Shown: piece by piece, positions 56,827 to 64,000 of the stretch
Position numbering within the stretch: the stretch's first letter is position 1
Layout: each line of letters opens with the position of its first letter
Assembly (NCBI RefSeq): GCF_001514115.1
Contig: NZ_KQ948458.1
Span: forward strand, 228,497 to 292,496
Direction: 5' to 3'
Length of the DNA: 64,000 nt
Origin: Streptomyces olivochromogenes
GTDB lineage: Bacteria > Actinomycetota > Actinomycetes > Streptomycetales > Streptomycetaceae
Made by a program: the position numbers and the translations under genes
Notes under the pieces: model-generated
Databases searched by the model: none
Told to the model about the DNA's origin: nothing
The model's input: the letters and a program-made list of their open reading frames with translations, nothing else

Positions 56827-58155
56827 TCAGTTCGAGTCCGCGGTCTCCAGCGTCCTCGACACGTCGATGAACCCGTTGCGCTCCGAGGCCAGCTGCCCCT
56901 TGCGTACGACCTGGAAGGTGACGTGGGCGTTGACCAGGCGCGGGAAGTCGACGGCCGCGATCAGGTCCTCGTAGCGCCAGCTGAGGGTCGGGGTGAGCCG
57001 GCCGGTGGTCACCTTGAGGCCGTTGTCGAGGGCGTGCCGGATCGCGAGCGAGGTGATCGGGCTGTCGCCCAGTGACTCGACGACCGACTTGAGCACGTTG
57101 TACGCGATCCAGGTGGTCTGCACGCCGGCGTCCGCGGGGTCGATCCGGTTGTCGCCGAAGGCCTGCTCCTTGATCACCTTGCGCATCTGGTCCCAGCGCT
57201 TGTCGCTCGCCACCGGGTACCAGCCGGTGACGTGCGCGCCCTCGTACGGGCTCGACTGGCCGCCGGTGGAATCGATCAGGGACTGGTCGAGGCTGCCCAG
57301 CACCGTGCCCGTGCCGACCTTCGGATAGTCCTGGCGGTCGCGCCGGAACGAGTCCATGAAGGTCTCCGTACGGTCCCCGAGCGCGGACACCACACAGCCC
57401 TGCTTCAGCGGGTCCGAACTCGCGCGGCCGAGCGCGAGCTCGGTCTGCCTCGAGTACTCGGTCGCGTCCTCGGCGGCCCGCTGGTCGGTGCCGGCCGCGT
57501 GGCCTTCCGCCTTCAGGCCGGCGTTGAGCAGCACCGGGAGCTGGTCGCCCGCGACGGTGTCGGGGCGCACGAGCGCCACCGGGCCGCACTTCTTGCCGAG
57601 CTGCTCCCCGAGACCGGCCAGCAGGGCGGGCTCGCCGCCGTTGATCGGATAGGAGAGCGGGCTCGAGAACTCGTCGTCGGTGACGCCGTAGCCGCCGATG
57701 TACGGGATGCCGGCGGCCTCCAGCGGGGCCAGGAAGGAACGGCCGTGCTGGCTGTAGGAGCCGACGACCGCGACCACGTTCTCGTCGGCCGCGCGCCGGG
57801 CGCACTTCGCCGCGTACACGGTGTCGTTGTGGTCGTTGCAGGTCAGGACCTTGAGCTTGTGGCCGTTGATGCCACCGTTCGCGTTGATCCAGCGCGCGTA
57901 GGCCTCGGCCATGGCGGGCATGCCGGGCTTGTTGGTCGCGGGGGTGTCCTGCGGTGCCCATGTCATGACGGTGATGGGGTCGTCCCCGGAGCCCCCCGTG
58001 ATACCGGGGACGACCCCGCATCCGACAGCGATCGACGCACACGCCACCACCGCGCCCGCAATGAGTGCTCTGGCCTTGACCTTCGTCGAGACTCTGGACC
58101 CGGTCCGCTGGGGGCGGACGGGTGGGGTGGTGCTGGTGCGTCGCCTACCGGTCAT
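56827..58155 (-). CDS. Branched-chain-type ABC substrate-binding lipoprotein
   Basis: A 442-residue exported binding protein of periplasmic-binding-protein type I. A basic N-terminus and hydrophobic segment end in ASIAVGCGVV, a weak lipobox (Ala at -3). The mature part has VMTWAPQDTPATNKPGMPAMAEA, ARWINANGGINGHKLKVLTCND, VVAVVGSYSQHGRSFLAPLEAAGIPYIGGYG, the pattern of Leu/Ile/Val or urea/amide receptors. No transporter genes are adjacent, so it is an orphan receptor. ATG 58155 is the first Met before the signal. Divergent from the SCO4402-family gene. Confidence 0.85.
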   Translation of the reverse strand: MTGRRRTSTTPPVRPQRTGSRVSTKVKARALIAGAVVACASIAVGCGVVPGITGGSGDDPITVMTWAPQDTPATNKPGMPAMAEAYARWINANGGINGHKLKVLTCNDHNDTVYAAKCARRAADENVVAVVGSYSQHGRSFLAPLEAAGIPYIGGYGVTDDEFSSPLSYPINGGEPALLAGLGEQLGKKCGPVALVRPDTVAGDQLPVLLNAGLKAEGHAAGTDQRAAEDATEYSRQTELALGRASSDPLKQGCVVSALGDRTETFMDSFRRDRQDYPKVGTGTVLGSLDQSLIDSTGGQSSPYEGAHVTGWYPVASDKRWDQMRKVIKEQAFGDNRIDPADAGVQTTWIAYNVLKSVVESLGDSPITSLAIRHALDNGLKVTTGRLTPTLSWRYEDLIAAVDFPRLVNAHVTFQVVRKGQLASERNGFIDVSRTLETADSN

Positions 58156-58278
58156 AGACACGCACGATTCCGTCACATCACTAACCTTCGTGTGACCAGC
58201 GGTCAACGTGAGGTGACGCAGAGGTGAATTGCGGGGGCCGATGATCGCATTTTTGCGGGGAACGTACGATCGTCGACT

Positions 58279-58773
58279 GTGCAAGGTTCGGAGAACTCTT
58301 CCCGTCGCGGCCGTCGCTCCCCCACCATGGGCGGCATGCCACTGAACGACATGCCCTGGTGGCGCTGGCGCAGCAATGTGCGCTCCGCGCTGCACATGCT
58401 CTCCGACCCCACCTTCCAACGTGACGTCTGGCTCGCCGGGATCGACGGGTACGGGGACGTCACCGACGCCGTGTACCGCCTGGTCGAGGACACCTGGCTG
58501 GACAGCTGGTCCGCCGAGAAGTACGTCGGCACGATCTTCCGGGACTCCCAGGAGGCGGCCCTCGTCGACACCGCCGTGCTCCGCGTCCTGCGGATCATGC
58601 ACCAGGTCGGGCCCGACGCACCCGTCTCCGCCTACCTCGACCACCAGGGGTGGCCGGAGGCACTGCGGGCGGCGCGCGACGCGCACGTACGTCTCGCGGT
58701 GAGCGACGGCGAGGATCCGGACGCTCAGCCGCGGACGCTGGAGGTCCTGCGGATCCTGACGCGGTCGGCGTAG
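58279..58773 (+). CDS. SCO4402-family conserved protein
   Basis: A 164-residue protein: MPWWRWRSNVRSALHMLSDPTFQ, WLAGIDGYGDVTDAVYRLVEDTWLD and RDSQEAALVDTAVLRVLRIMHQVG. It resembles the actinobacterial SCO4402 family (name from memory), function unknown. TACGAT (58265-58270) lies eight bases before GTG 58279, suggesting a leaderless mRNA; ATG 58327 and ATG 58336 are alternatives if the first residues are not used. It precedes purU on the same strand. Confidence 0.78.
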   Translation: MQGSENSSRRGRRSPTMGGMPLNDMPWWRWRSNVRSALHMLSDPTFQRDVWLAGIDGYGDVTDAVYRLVEDTWLDSWSAEKYVGTIFRDSQEAALVDTAVLRVLRIMHQVGPDAPVSAYLDHQGWPEALRAARDAHVRLAVSDGEDPDAQPRTLEVLRILTRSA

Positions 58774-58859
58774 CGTCCGCGCGGCGGGACGCCCGGTGCG
58801 GCGTCCGCGTGGCGGGACGGTTCGTCCCTCGCGGTGCCTCGTATGGGACCCTGTCCTGC

Positions 58860-59741
58860 ATGAACGATCAGTCCACCGGCGCCGCCGCGCTCGCCGAACA
58901 GTATGTCCTGACGCTCTCCTGCCCGGACAAGCAGGGAATCGTGCACGCCGTGTCGAGCTACCTCTTCATGACCGGCTGCAACATCGAGGACAGCCAGCAG
59001 TTCGGCGACCACGACACGGGACTGTTCTTCATGCGCGTCCACTTCTCGGCGGAGGCGCCGGTGACCGTGGACAAGCTGCGCGCGAGTTTCGCGGCGATCG
59101 GTGACTCCTTCCACATGGACTGGCAGCTCAACCGGGCCGAGGACAAGATGCGGGTCGTGCTGATGGTCAGCAAGTTCGGCCACTGTCTGAACGACCTGCT
59201 CTTCCGCGCGCGGACCGGCGCGCTGCGCGTCGACATCGCGGCCGTGGTCTCCAACCACACGGACTTCGCCGAGCTCGTGGCCTCGTACGACGTCCCCTTC
59301 CACCACATTCCGGTGACGAGGGACACGAAGGAGCAGGCCGAGGCGCAACTGCTCGAACTGGTCCGCTCCGAAGGGGTCGAACTGGTCGTGCTGGCCCGCT
59401 ACATGCAGGTGCTCTCGGACGAGCTGTGCAAGCAGCTCAGCGGCCGGATCATCAACATCCACCACTCCTTCCTGCCGAGCTTCAAGGGCGCGAAGCCGTA
59501 CCACCAGGCGCATGCGCGCGGTGTGAAGCTGATCGGCGCCACGGCGCACTACGTCACCGCCGACCTCGACGAGGGGCCGATCATCGAGCAGGAGGTCGAG
59601 CGCGTCGGCCACGACGTGACGCCCGACGGGCTGGTCGCCATCGGGCGGGACGTGGAGTGCCAGGCGCTGGCGCGCGCGGTGAAGTGGCACGCCGAACGCC
59701 GGATCCTCCTGAACGGCCGCCGCACGGTGGTGTTCGCGTAG
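58860..59741 (+). CDS. purU: Formyltetrahydrofolate deformylase
   Basis: A 293-residue enzyme that hydrolyses 10-formyl-tetrahydrofolate to formate and tetrahydrofolate, balancing one-carbon pools and feeding formate to PurT. The N-terminal ACT domain (YVLTLSCPDKQGIVHAVSSYLF) is followed by a formyltransferase fold with INIHHSFLPSFKGAKPYHQA (catalytic Asn/His) and LIGATAHYVTADLDEGPIIEQ (catalytic Asp). The ATG at 58860 begins MNDQSTG; a weak -10 (GACCCT) seven bases upstream suggests a leaderless message. No other purine gene is adjacent. Confidence 0.94.
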   Translation: MNDQSTGAAALAEQYVLTLSCPDKQGIVHAVSSYLFMTGCNIEDSQQFGDHDTGLFFMRVHFSAEAPVTVDKLRASFAAIGDSFHMDWQLNRAEDKMRVVLMVSKFGHCLNDLLFRARTGALRVDIAAVVSNHTDFAELVASYDVPFHHIPVTRDTKEQAEAQLLELVRSEGVELVVLARYMQVLSDELCKQLSGRIINIHHSFLPSFKGAKPYHQAHARGVKLIGATAHYVTADLDEGPIIEQEVERVGHDVTPDGLVAIGRDVECQALARAVKWHAERRILLNGRRTVVFA

Positions 59742-59805
59742 GACACGCGGAGGCTTCGCCCCCGCCCCCGGGGATCGTGTCGGCTGCGGGCGGACGGGGG
59801 GCGGC

Positions 59806-61319
59806 CTACATCCGGCTCAGGGACGCGGCGGCGAAGAGTACGTCTCTGATGGCCTCGCGGTCGCCCACCTGACCCGCCGCCGCTTCTTCCGGCGACACAT
59901 GCCCCGCCGCCAGCCGGCAGAACTCCACCCCGTCCAGCGCGACATGCGCGACCTCGTGCTCGGCGGAGGCGACGCTCGCCGGGGAGTCGAGCGGGATCAG
60001 CCACTCGCCCCCGCCGGAGCCCTCGATCTCCAGACGCAGGCTGCGCCCGGGCGCCCCGGCGGCGACGAGCCTGCGGGGCGCCGGAGCCGACAGCCCCGCC
60101 CGCCGCCGCTCGGCGAGCGACACGGGCAGCATCCGCGCCGCCAGGTCGATCATCCGGTGCAGATGACGTGGCGCGGGCGGCTCGTACGGGTAGTCCACGG
60201 CGTCCGCGATGTCCCCCGCGTGCACCCAGCACTCGAAGGCGCGATCCAGCATCGAGTCGCTGAGCGGCAGTGCGAAACCGCCGTACGACACGGCGAGCCG
60301 CCCGGAACCTCCGCCCGCGAACGACACCGTCCGCACGATGTGGTGGCTCTGCTCCCGCCAGGGCGCGCGCACGGCCCGGGTGGGCGGGAAGTGCGAGGCA
60401 CGCCAGTACGCCTCGGTGCGCTGCGAAGGGGTCGGGGCGCCCGCCGCCCCCTGCGCGCCTCGGTCCTCTCGGCCGTCGCGCCGCCGAGCGGGTCCTCCAG
60501 GCCCAGTGCGACCCCCACCAGCCCGTCCACGGAGAGCAGATGCGCGATGACCCCGGCCACGGTCGTACGCCGGCTCACGGGCCCGTCGCCCTCGAACCAG
60601 CGCAACCGCACCGGCGCGTGCCACTCCGCGTCCCCTATGTCCTGCAACAGCGCGTCGAGCCGCGCGGCCTCCGCGTCGTAGGGCGCCGCCCACTCGGGCA
60701 CCGGGATACGCGCCGGACGCCGGTCCAGGCAGCCCTCCAGGACCCGGGTGCGCAGCGTCGGGTCGAGATCGAGGCTCTCCGGCGGGTGCAGCAGCCCGAC
60801 CGCCCCGCGCAGCCGCAGCGCCTCGTCCGCGCACGCACCGCACTCCCCGAGGTGCTCCTCGACCGCCGCCGTCTCCTGCGCCGAGCAGGCGGCCAGCGCC
60901 CACGCGCCGAGCAGCGACTTCAGCACCCGGTGTTCCAGGACGAGCGGCGCGGGTTCCGGCAGCGGCAGTCCGGTGTCCTCGACGGAGGAACGCGGCATGG
61001 GGATGCGCGGCGGCTGCCCCGGCCCCGCGGGTCCGGCGGGACCGCTGAACCCACCGCCGCCGCCACCGCCGCCCCCGCCTCCGGCAGGGCCGTCACCATG
61101 ACCGCCGTCGATGTCTCGGGGTCCGCCGGAACTCCGGTCGGCCGCCTCCTGCGCGCGCCCGCCTCCGTCCCCGCCGTCCCCCTCACCGCCCTGCTCCTTC
61201 GCCTCGTGCTCTTCGTGCTCTTCGCGCTCCTTGTGCTCCTCGTGTTCGTCCAGAGGCCTGTCGAAAGGCTCGTCGAAGGGCTCGTCGAAGGACTCGAACC
61301 GGTCCGCTCCTCCGCTCAC
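59806..61319 (-). pseudogene. zf-HC2 anti-sigma-like protein with MDMPI domain, frameshifted
   Basis: Two frames together make one protein. The first (GTG 61319 onward) has an acidic His/Glu-rich N-terminus (DEHEEHKEREEHEEHE), a Gly run, the zinc site EEHLGECGACADEALRL of zf-HC2 anti-sigma factors and the first half of a DinB/MDMPI domain (WHAPVRLRWFEGDGPVSRRT). After GLEDPLGG it turns into Arg/Pro-rich noise. The sensible continuation (SQRTEAYWRASHFPPTRAVR... to a TAG at 59806) lies in the -1 frame. The break is near 60440-60485, where GGGGG occurs. A one-base loss, assembly error or programmed -1 shift are possible. GTGA overlap with the sigma gene indicates a sigma/anti-sigma pair. Confidence 0.75.
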
Positions 61320-61897
61320 CGCGCACCTCCGTATTCGGGCGGCGTGCCGGAGAGCCCGGCGTCGTGGGCGGTGGACAGCAGTTGCAGGCCGAGGCGGAGC
61401 CGGCGGCGGGCCTCGTCCTCGGTGACGCCGAGGTCGGCGGCGGCCTGGCGGTAGTCGCGGCGCTGGAAGTACGCCAGCTCCAGGGCGGCCCGCAGTGGGG
61501 TCGGCATGGACGTGACGATGTAGTCCGCGCGGGCTGCGACGGAGGCGCTGCGCACCTTGCGTTCCAACTCCTCGGTGGTGCCGCCGCAGTCCAGGGCGAG
61601 CGCGGCGGTCTCGGTGGCGCGCAGCCGCTGCACGGCGAGCCGGTGGGTCAGCGTGGCGATCCAGGAACGCAGGGGCCCCTGCTTGGGGTCGTAGGACTCG
61701 GGGCTCTGCCAGACGTGGGCGAACACCTCGCGGGTGATGTTGTCGGCGGCCCGTTCGTCGCCGAGCACGCGGTGCGCGAGGCCGTGCACGAGCGAGGCGA
61801 ACCGGTCGTAGAGCTCACCGAGCGCGGCCGCCTCCCCGCGTGCGAGCCGCTGCTGCATCTTGCGGTCCCAGCGGGGCGGTGCGTCCTTCGTCGCCAT
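61316..61897 (-). CDS. ECF-type RNA polymerase sigma factor
   Basis: A 193-residue sigma factor. Region 2 is in ALGELYDRFASLVHGLAHRVLGDERAADNITREVFAHVW and SWIATLTHRLAVQRLRA; region 4 in PLRAALELAYFQRRDYRQAAADLGVTEDEARRRLRLGLQLL. Sigma 70 regions 1 and 3 are absent, as in ECF sigmas. Its stop overlaps the GTG of the zf-HC2 gene, whose product should sequester it. A frameshift in that partner could leave the sigma unrestrained. The ATG at 61897 begins MATKDAPPRW. Confidence 0.9.
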   Translation of the reverse strand: MATKDAPPRWDRKMQQRLARGEAAALGELYDRFASLVHGLAHRVLGDERAADNITREVFAHVWQSPESYDPKQGPLRSWIATLTHRLAVQRLRATETAALALDCGGTTEELERKVRSASVAARADYIVTSMPTPLRAALELAYFQRRDYRQAAADLGVTEDEARRRLRLGLQLLSTAHDAGLSGTPPEYGGAR

Positions 61898-62289
61898 GCG
61901 GCCCCCTCACTCTGCTCCTGCCCGGCGCCTGTCCCTGCGTCCCTGTCCGTACCTGTCGGCGGCCGGCGTCCCCGTCCAGCCTGTGTGCATCGCTGTCTCG
62001 AATGTAGTCGGCACGTCCGACAGCGCACGCCCCTTTACGTCAATGTGCGCCCCTGGACGGCGTACGGATGGTAGAAGCCCATCGCTTCCCCCCTTGGATT
62101 CGATCGAACTAGACCGTACGTGACCACTAGACGACCGAAACGGCTCGGTCGTCCAGCATTTTCGACCGTAGACCGACGTTTCATCGATCGCTCACCGGTG
62201 TTTCATGGAACGACGGTGGGGCAGCCGCGCTGAAAGGAAGCGTAAGAAGTGCTTCCGTTTTTCGGCGGGCGAGGCGAGCGGGAGGCGTT
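61898..62289. promoter_or_regulatory. Divergent control region with two hairpins
   Basis: 390 nt between the sigma and STAS genes. GACGACCGA (62130-62138) and TCGGTCGTC (62145-62153) are perfect inverse complements. GGAAGC (62236-62241) and GCTTCC (62251-62256) followed by GTTTTT resemble an intrinsic terminator only 30 nt before the STAS start, that is, a possible attenuator. Nothing else clear. Confidence 0.45.
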
Positions 62290-62676
62290 GTGGTGACGCT
62301 CAAGGTGACCGACGACGAGTGGGGCGAGTGGGGTGAGTGGGCCGTGCTCCGGGTGTCGGGCGAGATGGATCTCGTGACGTCTCCGGTGCTGCGCCGACGG
62401 GTGCACGAGGCGGTGGCGGAGGGTCGCCACAGTCTGGTCCTGGACCTCTCCGAGGTCCTCTTCTGCGACTCCAGCGGCGTCGGCGTCCTCATCGCGACCC
62501 GCCGCCTGGTCCGCTCCTGCCAGGGGCGCCTGCGGCTGATCCTGCCGGCCCAGGGCGCGTCCGACGGCTCCCACGTCAACCGCGTGCTCGGGGCTCTCGG
62601 TGTGCGCCGCCTCTTCGACGTCTATCCGGACGTCGTCTCGGCCGTCGACGAGGAGTCGAGCCCGCTGTCGGCGTGA
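62290..62676 (+). CDS. STAS-domain anti-sigma factor antagonist
   Basis: A 128-residue SpoIIAA/RsbV-like protein: AVLRVSGEMDLVTSPVLRRRVHEAV, SLVLDLSEVLFCDSSGVGVLIATRRL with the phosphorylatable Ser in CDSSG, and LGVRRLFDVYPDVVSAV. Its partner should be a HATPase-type anti-sigma kinase, which is not encoded nearby. Tandem GTGs at 62290 and 62293 are both possible starts; GGGAGG (62280-62285) precedes them. Located beside the ECF sigma gene. Confidence 0.9.
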   Translation: MVTLKVTDDEWGEWGEWAVLRVSGEMDLVTSPVLRRRVHEAVAEGRHSLVLDLSEVLFCDSSGVGVLIATRRLVRSCQGRLRLILPAQGASDGSHVNRVLGALGVRRLFDVYPDVVSAVDEESSPLSA

Positions 62677-62680
62677 GCCC

Positions 62681-62714
62681 GCGCCACACAGTTGTCCGCG
62701 CCATACAGTTGTCC
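62681..62714 (+). repeat. 17-bp tandem duplication before EF-hand gene
   Basis: GCGCCACACAGTTGTCC (62681-62697) and GCGCCATACAGTTGTCC (62698-62714), one difference. Further on, GTCCGGCTGA is also repeated (62802-62824). Confidence 0.65.
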
Positions 62715-62848
62715 GGGAATTCCCTCGGTCTTGGCACAACCGTCGTTTTCCCGCACCCCCGGTTGCCCGGGCGTCGTACGCTCCGTGCCAGATGAAACCG
62801 CAGTCCGGCTGAGAGTCCGGCTGAGTTGTAAGGCGGTCCGAGAAGACC

Positions 62849-63361
62849 ATGGTCAGTACCGAGTACGAGCGCAGGATTGCCGCCCGCTTCGCCGGCTTCG
62901 ACCAGGACGGCAACGGCTACATCGACCGGGAGGACTTCAACGCCGCGACGAAGGCGGTTCTCGCCGAGTTCGATACGGCGGCACGGTCGGACAAGGGTCA
63001 GGCCCTGTACGTCGGCGCGGAGGCGTTCTGGCAGGGCATGGCGGGGATAGCGGATCGTGACGGCGATCAGCGCATCACCCGGGAAGAGTTCGTGAACGGC
63101 GCCGTGAAGCGGTTGCGCGACAATCCCGGCCGCTTCGGGGAGATCGCCCGGCCCTTCCTGCACGCGGCCCTCGCCGTCGCGGACACGGACGGGGACGGCG
63201 CGGCCACGGTCGAGGAGGCCGTCCGCGTACTCAGGGCCCTGGGCGTGCCCGACGGCGTCGCAGCCCTGGCGGCCGCCGCGCTCGACACCGACGCCGACGG
63301 CCGGATCGGCGAAACGGAGGTCGTCACCTCGTTCGCCCGCTACTTCACGGTGCCGGAGTAG
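62849..63361 (+). CDS. Four-EF-hand calcium-binding protein
   Basis: A 170-residue protein with four EF loops: DQDGNGYIDRED, DRDGDQRITREE, DTDGDGAATVEE and DTDADGRIGETE. All four have Asp at positions 1, 3 and Asp/Asn or similar at 5, with Glu or Asp at 12, so most should bind Ca2+. Calerythrin/CabD-like sensors of this length are well known in actinomycetes. The start ATG 62849 has only a weak ribosome site. Convergent with the acyl-CoA synthetase gene. Confidence 0.92.
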   Translation: MVSTEYERRIAARFAGFDQDGNGYIDREDFNAATKAVLAEFDTAARSDKGQALYVGAEAFWQGMAGIADRDGDQRITREEFVNGAVKRLRDNPGRFGEIARPFLHAALAVADTDGDGAATVEEAVRVLRALGVPDGVAALAAAALDTDADGRIGETEVVTSFARYFTVPE

Positions 63362-63380
63362 GCCTGCTCCGCAGTTGTCT

Positions 63381-64000
63381 TCACGGTGCCGGGTCCGGCC
63401 CTACGGCCCCGGCACCTCCGGCACGCTCCGAAAACCGCTCCCGGAGCTTGTACTTGAGCACCTTCCGGAGCGTCTCGTTGCGGGGGAGGGCGTCCACCAC
63501 CTCCAGCTGCTCGGGGAGTTTGTGGACGGAGAGTCCTTCCTCGCGCAGGTACGAGACCACGACGGCGAGCGTCAGTTCGCCGGCGCCCGGGGGCTGTTCG
63601 ACCACGGCGCAGACCCGCTCGCCGCGGTCGGCGTCCGGGAGGCCGATCACCGCGACGTCGCCGACGGCCGGGTGCCGGTGCAGCAGGTCCTCGATCTCCT
63701 TCGCCGAGATGTTCTCGCCCTTGCGGATGATGACGTCCTTCAGGCGCCCGGTGAGGACGAGGTGCCCGCTCTCCGTCAGATGTCCGACATCACCGGTGAT
63801 CAGGAACCCGTCCTCGTCGAAGGCCTCGGCGGACTGCGCCGGGTCCAGATACCCCTGGCAGACGGCCTCCCCACGCAGCCGTACCTCGCCGTCCACGATC
63901 CGTATCTCCATGCCCTCCGGCGGCCTGCCCTCCGTCGTCGCGAGGTTCTCGGCCGTGTCGTCCGGCGCCCCCATCGTGATCATCGGGACCTCGGTCATCC
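63381..64000 (-). CDS. Acyl-CoA synthetase (AMP-binding), C-terminal part
   Basis: The last 206 codons of an adenylate-forming ligase; the 5' end lies beyond the window. Visible are TEVPMITMGAP (A5-like motif), ITGDVGHLTESGHLVLTGRLKDVIIRKGENIS (A7-A8 hinge region) and the C-terminal domain with LPRNETLRKVLKYKLRERF, where the catalytic Lys normally in GK(V/I) follows RKVLK. The substrate acid is unknown. It converges on the EF-hand gene with a 19-nt gap. Confidence 0.88.
   Translation of the reverse strand, partial: MTEVPMITMGAPDDTAENLATTEGRPPEGMEIRIVDGEVRLRGEAVCQGYLDPAQSAEAFDEDGFLITGDVGHLTESGHLVLTGRLKDVIIRKGENISAKEIEDLLHRHPAVGDVAVIGLPDADRGERVCAVVEQPPGAGELTLAVVVSYLREEGLSVHKLPEQLEVVDALPRNETLRKVLKYKLRERFSERAGGAGAVGPDPAP

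Overview
High-GC DNA with GTG and TTG starts, tight ATGA/GTGA stop-start overlaps, a Cvn conservon with paired P450s, and gene order resembling the Streptomyces coelicolor SCO3912-3915 and SCO4378-4411 neighbourhoods (from memory, not searched) point to a Streptomyces chromosome. No rRNA, tRNA or CRISPR array was seen. Both window edges cut genes: a P-type ATPase at the left and an acyl-CoA synthetase at the right.

Layout. 1-9.1 kb: P-type ATPase, small DUF2530 membrane protein, purine-type NCS2 permease, RHH and MarR regulators, MFS exporter, RNA 2',3'-cyclic phosphodiesterase (thpR), a 28-residue membrane peptide, aldo/keto reductase, Uma2-type protein and an autoregulated MerR gene. 9.1-12.2 kb: SGNH hydrolase, a secreted propeller-like protein and serC. 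12.4-18.1 kb: conservon cvnA-B-C-D followed by a CYP157-type P450 lacking ExxR and a normal P450, all translationally coupled. 18.4-27.5 kb: large FAD/Fe-S oxidoreductase, a 43-residue Pro/Lys-rich peptide with its own terminator followed by an ABC exporter, an EamA transporter, a TetR regulator with a clear operator, an NTF2-like protein and an SDR. 28.2-38.6 kb: a catabolic operon (TIGR03084 protein, AtuA-like protein, biotin-dependent carboxylase beta and alpha, acyl-CoA dehydrogenase, CoA ligase, enoyl-CoA hydratase, TetR), probably for a branched or unsaturated acyl-CoA. 38.7-41.9 kb: pdxH, a citrate synthase and an IPNS-like oxygenase.

42.0-44.1 kb is the most unusual stretch. A Cys-containing leader peptide precedes the oxygenase. 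Next to it is an IscB RNA-guided nuclease gene with all RuvC, HNH and TAM-interacting landmarks. About 300 nt of strongly structured DNA directly upstream of iscB is the expected omega-RNA. A near-perfect Shine-Dalgarno with a tiny ORF and a large hairpin lie downstream.

44.3-64 kb: PAS sensor protein, a 28-bp tandem array that looks seeded by the end of the neighbouring SIS gene, a DtxR-type regulator, a 1-kb gene-poor stretch, an alpha/beta hydrolase with Ala in place of the nucleophile Ser, an ABC exporter pair, a prim-pol-like protein, an NsdA-like regulator, a membrane protein with repeated ATQYIPPV motifs, a branched-chain-type binding protein, an SCO4402-family protein, purU, a frameshifted zf-HC2 protein beside its ECF sigma factor, a STAS protein and a four-EF-hand protein.

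Products and families are judged from motifs read by eye and from memory of the families; no database search was run.
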